Shown: positions 1 through 11,605, counted from the first letter of the stretch. The stretch is DNA of 64,000 nt from Tillandsia leiboldiana (GCA_029204045.2 CM055067.1:24688838-24752837); one strand, 5' to 3'. A program made the numbers and translations. Notes: generated from the sequence alone by a model not told the origin.

Positions 1-85
1 TTTGGTGTGTTTATTGGTTACACCTATTCACCCCCCCTCTAGGTGGTTTTTTTCCTATTCAGATCCATTATTAACATAACCCACA
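1..85 (+). mobile_element. E1 copia element: 3' end of the 5' LTR
   Basis: The window opens inside the 5' LTR of a Sirevirus-like copia element. These bases match the end of the other copia LTRs here (7348-7440, 27380-27468, 36160-36248), including the C-rich run followed by TCTAGGTG and the terminal CCCACA. The LTR start lies to the left of the window. E1 is the most decayed copia copy present. Confidence 0.9.
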
Positions 86-87
86 AG

Positions 88-99
88 TGGTATCAGAGC
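88..99 (+). other. E1 primer binding site
   Basis: TGGTATCAGAGC begins two bases after the LTR end. It is complementary to the 3' end of plant initiator Met-tRNA, the usual primer for copia and gypsy minus-strand DNA synthesis. Confidence 0.9.
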
Positions 100-118
100 G
101 GGAATAGGGTTGTAAACA

Positions 119-2087
119 ATGGTTGAAGGTGGAAACATCAATAGACCACCGTTCTTCGATGGAACAAATTATGCATATTGGAAAGTACGCATGAGAGCGT
201 TCTTGATTTCCATCGATGAACGGGTTTGGCAGTCAATTGAGTTTCGATGGACAAATCCTTGAGATTATTGTCGATGTTGTCACCATCAAACCTAGGTCGA
301 AGTGGACTAAGGAAGAAATTGATGCTTCTTCTTACAACGGCAAGGGAATTCATGCTTTGTTTAATGCCTTATCTCAAACCGAGTTCTCTCGCGACTCGGC
401 ATGTGAGACTGCGAAAGAAATCTGGGATACTCTACAAGTTACACATGAGGGTACAAGTTTGGTGAAGATTCAAAAACTGCAAATGCTTACGAGCAAATTT
501 GATTCAATTCGTATGGCAGAAAATGAATCGTTCACAGATTATTATACACGATTGCAAGATATCGTTAATACATGTGCTAACTTGGGAGAGAAAATTCCAG
601 AATCTAAAGTTGTAAGAAAGATTTTGAGAACTCTTCCCGAAAGATTTCGCCCTAAGGTTGCAGCCATTGAAACAGTAAAACACTCGGACGAAATCAAAGT
701 AGAAGAATTAGTTAGTTCACTTCAAACTTATGAAATGACTTTTCCTACTAACTATTCTTCTGGAAAGCCTTCCTCTTCTTCTAAGTCTTCAGGTTTTGCA
801 TTGAAATCAACAAAGGAAGAAGACGCAGATTCATCCTCCTCAGACGCGGATGATAATCTATCAATGGAGGATTTCGAGAAACAGATTGCATTCTTGACAA
901 GGAAATTTCGTCGAAGCTTTCGACGGGAAAATTCAAGCAAACCATCATCCTTCGTTAAGTCCAAGAAAGGCAAAGGAAATTCAAGCTTTAAATCAAGAAA
1001 GCAAGAAGGTTCTTCAAAGGACAAGAAGAACACCGAGGGACAAATTCAGTGCTTCAAATGCCGAGGTTTTGGCCATATCGCAACAGAGTGTCCCAACAAG
1101 AATCCATCAAAGAAGAAGGCTATGCAAGCCGTCACATGGGATGACACTTCCTCTTCTGATGAGTCATCTTCCAGTGATGAGGATAGCAACGCCACAGCAT
1201 TTATTCCGTCCACAACTTCACCTTTCGCGTGTTTTTTAGCGACTTCCTCTGGTTCATTATCCATCTCCTCCTTGAATGAAAAAACTGCAACGGAAGATGA
1301 ACCAAGCGATTCCGAAGGTGAAGACTTTGCTTTTTCCAACCATAAATTATTAAAGGATTCTAAGAAATTGGCAAAGCAAAATAAAAGTTTGAGAAGAAGA
1401 TTGTGGGATATTGAAGAACAATCTAAAAGGACAACTTCTCTCTCAAATGCTCTTGAAGAGGAAAGGGAAAACTTGGTCAAAATAAATGTTTTCCTTCAAG
1501 AGAAGAACGAGCATTTCGAGAAGGAAAATATCAAATTGGTGGATAAAGCAAATCACTTCTCGAAGCTCCACTCCGAGGCTCAACAAGAAAAAATGGAGAT
1601 GATGAAGACCATATTCCAACTTAAGGAAGATTTGAAGCGATTCTCTTCTTGAAGGAGCAAGTTGGACAAGTTGCTTGGTCTTGGTCAAACGAATCGTTTG
1701 GGCCTTAGATACGATCGAACTGGTGAGGGTCCAAGTTCGAGCAAGACGGTTTTTGTGCCCCAGTCGGTTGCTCCTCCTCCGACAAAGATCATCGCATCCA
1801 ACGTTAACAAGCCTACCTCATTGTGTTCAGGTTCAACGTCTACCAAGGTATGTTATCGTTGTGGTTTTGCAGGGCACATTAGACCAAATTGCAAGTATGG
1901 AGTCAAGCGGACAAATCAAGCAAAACTTGCAACAACTACCAACAAGTTCATCCACCGGAAATCTCATAAGAACCAATCAAAGGTGAAGAACTATGGTAGT
2001 ACATCACCCGAGATGACATCGTCATGGAACTTAAAGAAAAGTGATCAACCGAACAAGACGTGTTCATCAAGGAGATCAACTTCATGA
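119..2087 (+). pseudogene. gag: E1 gag (capsid/nucleocapsid), broken
   Basis: This is the copia Gag polyprotein, which forms the cytoplasmic virus-like particle. The frame starts at an ATG at 119 that is shared with E3 (27502). A small deletion near 260 relative to E3 shifts the frame; the long readable part then runs to 1652, and a TGA at 1650 replaces a Gly codon. Reading resumes to a TGA at 2085. Domains: N-terminal UBN2/DUF4219-like capsid region to about 760; serine and acidic linkers; a CCHC zinc knuckle (CFKCRGFGHIATEC) near 1050-1092; a charged coiled-coil region at 1340-1640; a second knuckle (CYRCGFAGHIRPNC) near 1850-1892. Two separated knuckles joined by a coiled coil is unusual and is also seen in E3. 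The gene cannot make a full protein. Confidence 0.88.
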
Positions 2088-4440
2088 TCATTGCCGACGT
2101 ATTCCAAAGCTCGTAAGGTTTGGGTGCGCAAAGGTGAACTCTTCCCTTGTCTTGTCATTCACACATCACTACATGCGTATGACAATACGTCTTGATATTT
2201 GGATAGTGGTTGCTCACGGCACATGACCGGAGATAAAAACTATTTTAAATCATTTGAGAAAACCTCCGTAGGACTTGTTGTTTTCGGAGATGGATAATCT
2301 TCAAAAATAGTTGGAAAAGGAACAATCACTATTTCAGAAGGCCCGATTTTGAACAATGTTCTATTTGTTGAAGGCCTTAAGACTAACCTCATAAGCATTA
2401 GCCAATTGTGTGATGATGGTTTTTAAGTTAATTTCTCTTCTGTTGAATGTATTGTAACTGACAAAAGTCATTCATTCTTTTTGAAAGGGGTTAGGTCACA
2501 AAATAATTGCTATGTAGTTCCTAATAAATTTTTTGAACATTGTAAACTAGTGTCACTTGATAATGAAACACTTTGGCATGAAAGACTAGGTCACATAAAT
2601 TTTAAGGAACTATCTAGGATATCTAACAAAGACATAGTTAGAGGTGTTCCTAAATTGAGTTTTAAAGAAAACCTTGTCTGTGATGGTTGTCAAAAGGGAA
2701 AACAAACTAGATCCACTCACAAGAATTTGAACAATGTAGGAACAAAACGGGCACTAGAATTATTGCATATGGATTTAATGGGGCCAACTCGTCAACCTAG
2801 TTTGGATGGAAAGTGGTATATATTTCTCATGGTTGATGATTTCTCTAGATATTCATGGGTAGCATTTTTAAAAAAGAAAGCGGATACTTTCGATTCTTTT
2901 CATGAGATTTGTCATCGTATTATGATTGAGAAGAATGGAAAGATCATTCGTGTTCGGAGTGATTGAGGTGGAGAATTCATCAATTCTAAATTCATTGATT
3001 TTTGCACTTCAAACGGCATAAAACATGAATTCTCTGCACCTTATACACCGCAACAGAATGGTGTAGTCGAGCGCAAAAATAGAGTTGTTCAAGAGATGGC
3101 GCGTGTTATGCTTCATAGCCGGAAACTTCCGTTACACTTTTGGGCTAAAGCAGTTAACACCGATGTCTATGTGATCAATAGAATATATTTGCGTCCGGGT
3201 ACTTTGAATACCCCCTATGAACTTTGGTTCTGTAGAAAACCGAATATAAAATATTTCCGTATCTTTGGGAGTCATTGTTACATTTTACGCGATCGAGAAA
3301 ATCTTGGAAAATTCGACTCTCGAAGTGATGAAGGAATTTTTATGGGTTATTTTACAAACAGTAGAGCATATCGGGTTTTTAACCTTGAATCTAAAACGAT
3401 GATAGAATCTTTCAATGTTAAAGTAGATGAAGCTTTTCATTTTTCTGATAAATCTACTCCTGATATGTCCATTGATGATGAATCTCCTGCTAATGATATT
3501 GTATCTTTGCATGATAATTCTTCTGAAAATTTTGATGCATCTCATGGTTCTTCTAGTTTATCTAATGTGCAGGAATCATCACAAATATCACCGAGTACTC
3601 CGTTACCTCAAACGCTTTGAATCTCCAAGGACCACCCGGAATCAAACATTATTGGAGATCCTCAAGAAGGAGTTAGAACTCGGAGACAATTGGTTTGTGG
3701 AGTCGCATTTTATGTCTCCATGATCGAACCAAAGAATGCTGATGAAGCTCTTCAAGATGTCTATTGGATTGAAGCAATGCAAGAAGAGCTCAATCAATTT
3801 GAAAGGAACAAAGTCTGAGAATTAACGAAGCCCCCGAAGCAACAAAATATCATCGGTACAAAATAGATTTTCAAGAACAAGAAAAATGAAGATGATACCG
3901 TTATATGGAACAAAGCACGTCTCGTTGCTCAGGGCTATTAACAAGTTGAAGGTATAGACTTTGATGAGACTTTCGCCCCGGTAGCTCGTCTCGAGTCTAT
4001 TCGTATTCTTTTTGCGATTGCTTGTCATTTTAAAATAAAACTTTTTCAAATGGACGTTAAGAGCGTATTTTTAAATGGTTTTCTAAATGAGGGAGTGTAT
4101 GTTGCTCAACCGAAAGGTTTCATTGATCATAAACTACCTAACCATATTTTTTGATTGAAAAAGGCTCTTTACGGTCTAAAACAAGCACCGCGAGCATGGT
4201 ACAAAAGATTGACAAAGCACCTTTTGGAAAAGGGCTATACTCGAGGGGGAGCCGATCGGACATTATTTGTGAAGCACTTTCAAGACAACTTCATTGTGGC
4301 ACAAATATATGTGGATGACATTGTGTTTGGTGCTACGAGGAACAACGATGCTTCAAAATTCGCCGAAACGATGGAAAGCGAATTTGAGATGTCCATGATG
4401 GGTGAGCTTACGTATTTTCTTGGATTGTAAGTTAAGCAAA
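2088..4440 (+). pseudogene. pol: E1 pol remnant (protease, integrase, partial RT)
   Basis: The order protease, integrase, reverse transcriptase is the copia order. Protease: a DSG active site followed by CSRHMTG near 2200-2230. Integrase: GAG-pre-integrase and HHCC region (WHERLGHINF, then CDGCQKGK) at 2570-2705; core with HMDLMGP near 2768, a stop in place of Arg just after the second Asp (2964), and [10 protein letters not shown] near 3053-3085. RT: 3640-4430, with [13 protein letters not shown] and YVDD near 4310. Many stops arise from TGG to TGA or TAG and CGN to TGA changes (about 3816, 3865, 3940, 4153), which suits methyl-cytosine deamination. RNase H and everything to the start of ORF3 are deleted; the RT frame ends at a TAA near 4428 and runs directly into ORF3 sequence near 4441. 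Confidence 0.9.
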
Positions 4441-5561
4441 GTGAGCCACCTCCACAGGATTTTGTTCATATCAGTTCTGAAAGAATGAAGGATTTTGAAA
4501 ACAGGGAATGTATAGGTGAAAGGCACGTCAATGTCGGAGCTCTTAGAGAACGATCAGAAGCCTTTGGTGTTCTATTTGATAGAGCTCGACTCTCGCCAAT
4601 TTGTAAATTTCCTGAAACTTCTGGTTACTGTCTGCATTTGATAAGAACCTTCTATATGTGTGCGAATCAGCTTCAAGACATTGATGGTGGACCGAGAGAA
4701 TTTCATACAACAGTTAGAAGCACCAAGCTTGTCATCACCCCACACCTTATTGGTGAAGTGCTGGGAATGAGTGTCCAAACTGGAGGAACTCATTATTTGA
4801 AAGGTCAAGTTATGACAAATCAATCTTGGAGAACTGTGGTGGATGGCATATGTTTGCCAGATACAAGATCGGCAGGAAATTTGGTATTTTCCAAGGAACT
4901 CAAAGATGAATACCGATTCTTGAACTTCATTGCTTGTTATAATATTTTGCCGAATATGCAAACAAAGGTCTTACGATGGGATAGGATGTTGTTTTTGTAT
5001 CTTCTTGGACATCCCACGGCGGCTCGGGGTTTAAACTTGAACATTCCGTTTCTCATCTGGTCGAGGATGGCAAGATATGTAGAGAATGCACATCCGACTG
5101 AGAGGCTTCCCTTCCTAATGACTATTATGCGTATGTTTAATAAGTTTGACGTAGACATCCGATCGTCAGCTTATATGCATAGTTTGGGAACTATCAACGA
5201 CTCGACACTTGTGAAGTCGCTCTCTCGCCAACTTGATGAGACCCCAATCCCGCCAAGGAGCAAAAGACCTTCAGCGCCAACAGCAACAGCAGCAAAAGCA
5301 GCATCGATAGCTTCAGGTCATAGACCATTTGAAACCTCAGAGGATGAAGCCTCAGTGACATCAATTTACCGAGAGCAACAACGGTTATCGTCGGAACAAG
5401 AGCGAATTGCGATTGAATAAGTTTGGATTTCTACGGAACTTGAGCGAATTACTGCCACCCAAGCCAACATGAAGAAAAAGTTCAAATCTTTCGCCAAGTT
5501 GGTCAAAAAGATTTTTATTAAAGTTGGTTGCAGTGACTCCGACGACACCGACTCGGGTTGA
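4441..5561 (+). pseudogene. E1 ORF3, env-position protein with plant-transposon-like core
   Basis: The reading frame is open from 4485 to a TAA at 5418, a nonsense change inside a coiled coil; the same frame continues to a TGA at 5559. It aligns with E4 ORF3 (54298-55750, minus) along the core: ECIGERHVN near 4507, the motif LIGEVLGM near 4749, and YRFLNF followed by YNILPNMQTK near 4911-4965. The core resembles the putative plant transposon protein family (PF20167-like; my recognition, not a search). The C-terminus is a Gln/Glu-rich coiled coil, then a basic segment and an acidic tail (SDSDDTDSG). The N-terminal hydrophobic segment and acidic linker present in E4 are lost at the deletion junction near 4441. 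Function is unknown; by position it is the env-like third ORF of Sireviruses. Confidence 0.72.
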
Positions 5562-6187
5562 TTTTTTTTTTTTGCTTTCAATGTTTGTTCTAACGATTTC
5601 TTTTGCAGGTTCTTCATTTCAGTTCTTAATATTTTTGAACTTTGCATTACCTTCCTTTTATTTTGGGTTGTTTTCTATGACAAAAAGGGGGAGAGAACAT
5701 GGAACATTGAGAACGTGAGTACTTTGAACTTTGCCACTACTAACTATTTGACTAACTATTTGGGCATGTAATATTTGTTAACAAGTAACATGTGATATGA
5801 TGCTTTGACTAACTATTTGAAACTTGTTGAACTTGTTAACTTGTGTGAACGAACTATGACATTAAGGAACTTTGGTGATATGATGGTATGTGAATCTTTG
5901 ATTGTCGATTTTCTTACATATCTGATAAATAATGTCATAAGTTACATGAGTATAAACTCTATATCTCTAATTGCTTATTGATTGATTAAATTCTTGAGGT
6001 ATCTAACGATTTTCTTTTTGTCAAAAATTATTTTTTTTGCAGAGAGTACAAGCGTCTTAGGAGTTTATCTCTTGTATTTATTTGGATCATTCATGTAAAT
6101 TTTTGTTGTATGGTGATAACAACAAAAATATCTTTTGAATTTTTTAAGTGAATTTTTGTTTTGTCACGAAATGCCAAAGGGTGAGAT
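5562..6187 (+). other. E1 3' untranslated region with two polypurine tracts
   Basis: Non-coding and AT-rich. It holds an upstream polypurine tract (AAAAAGGGGGAGAGAA, 5682-5697) and the LTR-adjacent tract, decayed to CAAAGGGTGAGAT (about 6174-6187). Both are also present in E3 and E4. No other feature is visible. Confidence 0.7.
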
Positions 6188-7440
6188 TGTTAAGGATTTT
6201 GTACTGGCGTATTTCGTGAAGTGTTATAAGTCTTGAAGATTGAAGATAAAAAATTATGGATCATATACATCAATCTCAAGAAGAATGAATTCAAAAGGAT
6301 CAGGTACGTTTAACTAAATAATTTTGGTGATCCGAATACATTCTTGTAGTGTAGAAACACTTGGAATATTTTTCATCGCATAAAAATCAAAAAACTAGAC
6401 AAGTTGGATGTTCAGGATCCGGATCACGGCATTCCAGTCCGGACCCCGGATAGAGTTGAGTTCAAGCGTAATTCCAGTCCGGAATAGTCCCCAGTTAGTC
6501 CGGACCCCGAACCTTGTGTTTGCTGAAATCGCATAAACAGTTCGGATCAGGAAATTCAAGTCCGAACCTCGAACTATTTTTTCAGGAAATTCTCTGAAAA
6601 AGACGACAGTCCGGATCAGCTAAAATCCAGTCCGGACCGCCGTACGGAAAAAATTTTGTTAAGTCAGTTTTTGATGCTTATCTCTTTCCAAATGTTTTTA
6701 AACTATAATTAGACCTTTATTTTCATCTTTTAGGGTTAATCCAAATAACGGAGATAATCAAAATCCACATATAGAGAAGAAAGGAAAACACGATTAATTT
6801 CATGTTTCTTTATCTATATTGATCAATTTGATTCTAGGGTTTCCAAACTCTTATTTCTTGTAGAATCAAATTGATGAATACTTAGATGGTGTTTTCTTAT
6901 CTATCTTTGATCTAAGTATTAGGCGGATTATCATCACCAAGAAAACAACGATTTCCCAAAATCGGCGCGTGGATTCGCGTGGCCTTGTGGATTCAAGGTG
7001 CTACCGCTTTCGTGGATTCGGAGCGAGGTACATTCGTGTGATCGATACGTGCTACATTGGTGAAGACCGTGAATTCGGTTCGACGTCGTGGATTCGATGT
7101 TGGACGTCGTGGATTCGGCGTTGGACGCAAATCGTGGATTCGAGGAGCGTTGTGGAGCGAGCGGAGAAAATCTACTTGGAGCATATGGAAAAGGTTGAGT
7201 TGTAGTGTTACGGTAAATCACCTTGTACGTGTTTAAGCTTAGTGGATTTCGCCGTGTTATCGGTCCCGTGGTTTTTTACTCCTGTGATGGAGTTTTCCAC
7301 GTAAAATCTTGCGTACTTTATTTATTTTTCGCATTGGGTTATTTTTTACGCAACGATTTGGTGTGTTTATTGTTTACACCTATTCACCCCCCCTCTAGGT
7401 GATTTTTCCCTATTCAGGTCCATTATTAACATAACCCACA
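6188..7440 (+). mobile_element. E1 3' LTR (copia)
   Basis: It starts TGTTAAGG, where E3 has TGTTACGG, and ends CCCACA. It is about 1253 bp long, against 1298 bp in E3. The U3 palindromes have decayed to AGTCCGGA-like forms (6415-6640). The TATA box is degenerate (TATAATTA near 6705). The leader still holds the TGGATT-loop hairpins, several kept by G-U wobble pairs. The left copy of the target duplication lies outside the window. The right flank begins AGATC, and the element sits in a gypsy protease gene. Confidence 0.92.
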
Positions 7441-7690
7441 AGATCCCCCAGGCAAACCTGTCCACTCAACATCACCGGGGAGAAAGGAATAAAAGAACCA
7501 GCATCAATGGGTGGCCTCGGGGTCAGGATCGTCAGTCCTCTAGGGAGGGGGCTCTCCTCAAAATCGTGGGTATGAGCAAAGGTACGCGATAAGTAGGAAT
7601 GGAATGCTCCAGTGTCAAATAATGTCCTAGCACGAATGCCGAAAGGTAAAGTAATACATGCGACCACGAAGCCAACCCCGTCAACCCAAA
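7441..7690 (-). pseudogene. Gypsy protease fragment interrupted by E1
   Basis: The minus strand reads a Ty3/gypsy aspartic protease with the active site [16 protein letters not shown] followed by FAHTHDFEESPLPR and VCLGDLV. This closely parallels the G1 protease (22466-22783) and the G2 protease (about 38520-38790). The gene is cut at 7441 by E1. On the other side, near 7690, it runs into GC-rich LTR-type sequence rather than gag, so a deletion or recombination has joined LTR to protease. No RT or integrase from this copy is in the window. Confidence 0.8.
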
Positions 7691-7987
7691 AATAGCTCAA
7701 AAATCCTCGTCGTCGGCAGCGGCGCGGGCCGCATGCACGGGCAGCCCAAGCGACGGCGGCCTGGCAGGGCACGACTCAGGGCGGCAGGGCCCCGTAGTGC
7801 GCAGGGGGCGCATGGCAACCCCGCAGAGCGGTGCACAGCGCGGCGAAGCGCGGGCAGCAGCGTGCGCGGCCTGGCTGGGCGGCGCGCGGGCGCAAGCAGC
7901 GCCGAGCGGCGGCCAAGCAGAGCGGCAGCCGTTGTGGCAGCGCGCAGGCAAGCAAAGCGGAACAGCTAGGGTATCATTCGACGGCGG
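7691..7987 (-). repeat. GC-rich LTR leader sequence (minus family)
   Basis: A CpG-dense stretch built from GCGCGG, GGCAG and GCAGCG words. It resembles 18305-18520 on the far side of S0, and the two probably form one minus-oriented gypsy LTR that S0 interrupted. Open frames here are by-products of base composition. Confidence 0.5.
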
Positions 7988-10051
7988 CCTATGTGGCATG
8001 TCGGTGGCGTTTGTGCACCAATTGGACACTAGTGTTGGGTTTTACTCAGTGTGATTAAGGGATCACGAGGGCAGTCTGATGACTCCGTCGAATGCTTAGA
8101 AGTGGTTTTGCGCGCAGTGGATATTAAAATTGGGCTCAGCGTGAAGTTTGGACAAAGGAACGTCTTTCCGGATGCCTTTGGCAATTTTTAGAGTTGGAAT
8201 TTGAGCAATCGGGCGAGAAACGGATGAGAACGGACGAAAACGGGCGAAACTGGGCTTGGGCCCAAGTTTCGGGCGCCCGAAAGTGGGTTCCGGGCGCCCG
8301 GAAAGTACTGTAGCAAGCCAGTTATTCGGGCTGGAGCGAACTGGGTCTTTGCACTGTAGCGAACCGGTTACTGTAGCAGCCCGGTCCAGGAAAGTGCGCC
8401 CGAAAGTTACTTTAGCAGCGCCCGAATCCCTGTTGGCACGGATCCCGAGGCAGTTGGCACGGATCCCGAGGCGGCGGGCGCGAATCCCGAGGCACGGCAG
8501 CGCGGGCGGCGCGCTGTGGCGCGCGGCCCGAGGCGTGCGTGGTAGGTGGGGAACGCCACGTGGCGTCTCCCCATTGGTCGCGGCGGCCGAGGCGGCAGGC
8601 GTGCGCGGGGAAGGCGCGGCGGGCCTGGCGCAGTGTCAGCGAGGGGTGGCCACGTGTCGGCCCCCCATTGGTCGGTCAGCGCGACGTGACGCGCTGACGC
8701 GACGCGACGCAGCTACCGCGGCGGTAGTTCGGTCCACGTGGCGGCCCCTGATTGGCCGCCACTGTTCGGTGGTCGCTGTGCACGGGTCCAGGGACACGTG
8801 TCACCTCACCATTGGCCGAGCGATGGTGAGGTGGCGCCTCGCTGGCGCGTGGACCGCGGTTGGGCCGGGTACTGTAGCCGCCCGAAAGTTTTCGGGCGCC
8901 CAGAAGTTGCGCCCGAAAGTCATTTTTTGGCCTTTAAGGGCCCGAAAGGCCCATTTTTTCCTCCTTTTTCCCTTTCTGGCTTCGCCCGAGCACTCCAGGA
9001 GAGGGAGAGGGCGATTCGTGGCAGGGTTTTCGAGGGCGCACGAGCGCGCCGTGGACTCCGTGGAGCGCGCAAGGTGCACCAAAGAGGCTAGTGGGCGCGA
9101 TGGACGTCACGGCGTTGTCGAGGTAGGCCCCGTTTGTTGTTTTGCGGTATTTGTGGCACAGTTTTGAGTTTTCCTTTTTGGATTTCGGATTTGACCCCAC
9201 GCCCTCATGCGTGTTAGGGACCGTGTTTTACTGTGCCGTTTTACTGCGCGGACTGTTGCTGGCATTTTGGACGCGCCTCGTTTTGCGTGCAACCTTAGGA
9301 GAAGCATGCTCCGTTTTCCATGCAGATTCGAGGTACGTGCACCGTTTCGTGTGCGGGTTGTGTTAGCACGCACCGTTTTGCGTGCGGATTTTAATGGCAT
9401 GCTCCGTTTTGCGTGCAGGTTTGGTGACTGCGCATCGTGTTGCGCGCGGACTCGTAAAGTGTGCACCGTTTGGCGTGCAACTTGTTGTACGAGCGTCGGA
9501 TCGAGGCGAGCCTATACACTTTTTTCATCTGCTCGACACGAGGATTGTCACCGTATTTTTATTGGATTTTTCTGAGGCTGCCCGGAGGTATATTTTTCTA
9601 CCTTTATCGATACAAGAGTTTGCAGTTGTGTGGTTGTGAGATTTTGCGCACCGGTACTGTGGAATTTGTAACTTGGCCTACGGTGCTCGAATTTTAACAT
9701 GCAGGTACTTGTTTCGAAGGTCTCGACGCGATGATCGCGACAGTATTTTTGATGGATTTTTCAGAGTCCGTTATGCAGGTGAAAATTGCACATCTTCGGG
9801 ACTGGTTTCTGCAGATGGTGTACACTTGGATATTTTAGCATAAAGAGTAACTTTGGACCTTTTGTTGTACCCAGGAGGGTTCGCGAGTGTTTTGGAACAC
9901 TGCTAGGATCCGAGGTTTGCGCGACATTTACCGTGGATACGGGTTCAGCGGATTGTGCGAGCAAGTGGCCACGTTCTTCACCAACCCCAAGTTTGCCTTG
10001 GATTGAGCACTTCAGGTGGGTGTTCTGTTCCCAGAATCGATGGACGGTTCT
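7988..10051 (+). mobile_element. S0: left part of a long gypsy LTR
   Basis: Plus-oriented LTR sequence whose right part resumes at 16682. It contains CGGGCGCCCG palindromes (8260-8320), the G-box/ATTGG array (8557-8815), repeated CCGTTTTGCGTGC words (9270-9480), and a sequence AGGTGGGTGTTC near 10012 that recurs in other LTRs here. The exact 5' end is uncertain (TGTGGCATG near 7991 is a candidate) and no clean target duplication was found. No coding capacity was recognised; the 303-aa open frame at 8256-9167 is GC-driven and has no recognisable domain. Confidence 0.55.
8557..8815 (+). promoter_or_regulatory. Four G-box + ATTGG composite sites, 16 bp spacing
   Basis: CACGTG begins at 8557, 8651, 8735 and 8795; ATTGG (an inverted CCAAT box) begins at 8573, 8667, 8751 and 8811. 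The start-to-start distance is 16 bp in every case. G-boxes bind bZIP/bHLH factors and CCAAT boxes bind NF-Y. The same composite occurs in the LTR at 60790-63966. Enhancer function is inferred. Confidence 0.6.
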
Positions 10052-10914
10052 TTAAAGGAGTCTCACGCGCGGGTGGGGCAACGAGGAGCCGCGCGTGGCT
10101 CCCTGCATGCGGTTGCATGCATGGATGCATATTTTGCATTAAGCACCCCCCATTATCAGTCCTTTACAAGTTAGTCATTTGTCCCGTGAATGCCTTTTTG
10201 TACATAAACCCCTTCTCAATAAATAAATTTGAAAAAAGACCCTCCTTAACTGATATTTTTCGCTTTTCGAGGCGTTCCGCTCGTCAGAACGAAAAACGGA
10301 TTGCGCCAGCGCGTCCGGCACGTCGAAACCTTTAAGATGGTGATTTTTATTTTCTGACACGGTGTCCGGATAATTTTTGGGTCTATAAAAACTATCCAAA
10401 ATCACAGTTTTTATGCTTTTAAAAATTCCAGGGTCGTCAAACGAGGTTTTCGTCTGCGCCATTGCGTCCGGAACGATGAGGCCAATCAAAACGACTACCT
10501 GGATCACTGGATTCGGGTTCCGAACAGGGGAATGGTCCATGTTGCAATCGACGGGAACCCGAAATTGGGTTTACTGTTCATGAACAGTGCTCACTTAAAG
10601 CACTGTGGACAGTGAGTCACTGTTCCATTAATTCCCAATTTGCCCGCTTCTTTTATTTTTTTCTGGAAGATCCGACCGTCGGATTGAAAAGTGCTGAATA
10701 TGAAAATCGCTCGGTTCGACGAGACGATCGCAACGGTCAACTCGGATTTCCAAAATCATATCCGGATTAAAAGTTTGCCTTTTATCTCGTAATTCGTGTA
10801 ACTTGCACTTAGGCAATTGATCGAGTAGATCAAATTAAACTTTTTGAACGCAACTCAGGCTAAAAATCCCACTTTTATTTTATTTATTAAAAATAAAATA
10901 TCCGGATTACTACA
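10052..10914 (-). mobile_element. N1 truncated 3' LTR
   Basis: This 863 bp stretch is nearly identical to 15819-16681, with no net length change. On the minus strand it starts TGTAGTAATCCGG at 10914, directly after the polypurine tract. It represents only the U3-proximal part of the 5.1 kb LTR; the rest, and the left target duplication, appear to have been deleted together with part of S0. Confidence 0.8.
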
Positions 10915-11571
10915 TTACTCCCACCTTACAAGAAGTTTCGTCCCCGAAACTTAATCCAACTTAAACGCAGATTAGTCACTAATAGGTTCAATATAGTGAC
11001 CACTAGTCACAAGGTTTCAACAACGCCAAGGCTGCTATTTTAGACCCAATCTAATATATCCCATCGCAGGGTAGAGTATTTCTCAATTCTTTCGTAAGTA
11101 CGTTGTCGGTCGCCAACGTGCTTACCAAAAAAAGGCGAAATACCATAGATCTGTCTCCAACATCTGGTTGGGGACACAACTTACACCTCAAGGTACATCA
11201 CATACCTTCCCATACAGTCTCTATGCCGATAATATAATCTCTACTAAAGGTCACTATACTCCCGAGGTTATGAATGCTAACTCACGAGAAACGGGAACCA
11301 TACTTCAGTGTTTACTAATTTCAACATGGTGGTCTATCTTTTAGTCTCTGATACCTGTAACCGATCTGAGCCTTTTGGCCCTACTGAAACTTCAAGCCCA
11401 CGGTCAATACCATGACCGCAGCTAATCCTGAAATGTGAACACGCAACACTTCAAAGTTCCCAACTTACTGTACCAAAACCCTGCGCTCTCACGTGACACG
11501 AGTCATCCTAGGGTTCGTTCCTAGCCAAACTTAGACATCTACGTTTCCTATTGCTCTGATACCATCTAATC
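10915..11571 (-). mobile_element. N1 internal region, non-coding
   Basis: Only 657 bp lie between the two LTRs, with no open frame of note. On the minus strand it begins with an exact primer binding site (11553-11564) and ends with the hairpin AAGTTTCG-loop-CGAAACTT (10933-10952) and a purine tract GGTGGGAG before the 3' LTR. These ends are those of a gypsy chromovirus whose gag-pol has been lost, making N1 a non-autonomous element. Confidence 0.75.
11553..11564 (-). other. N1 primer binding site
   Basis: GCTCTGATACCA on the plus strand is the exact reverse complement of TGGTATCAGAGC. It lies eight bases from the LTR end at 11572 (TGTCATGCCCC). Confidence 0.88.
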
Positions 11572-11602
11572 TGTCATGCCCCGAGTTTAAAAACCAGCGT
11601 CT

Positions 11603-11605
<3 letters not shown>

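Noticed and set aside
5700..5900. Repeated ACTAACTATTTG words as a satellite
   Set aside because: Only a few scattered copies in the element's 3' region, also seen in E3 and E4.
8256..9167. 303-codon open frame in S0
   Set aside because: Arg/Ala-rich, GC-driven, overlapping G-box arrays and other frames; no domain, and located in a non-coding LTR.
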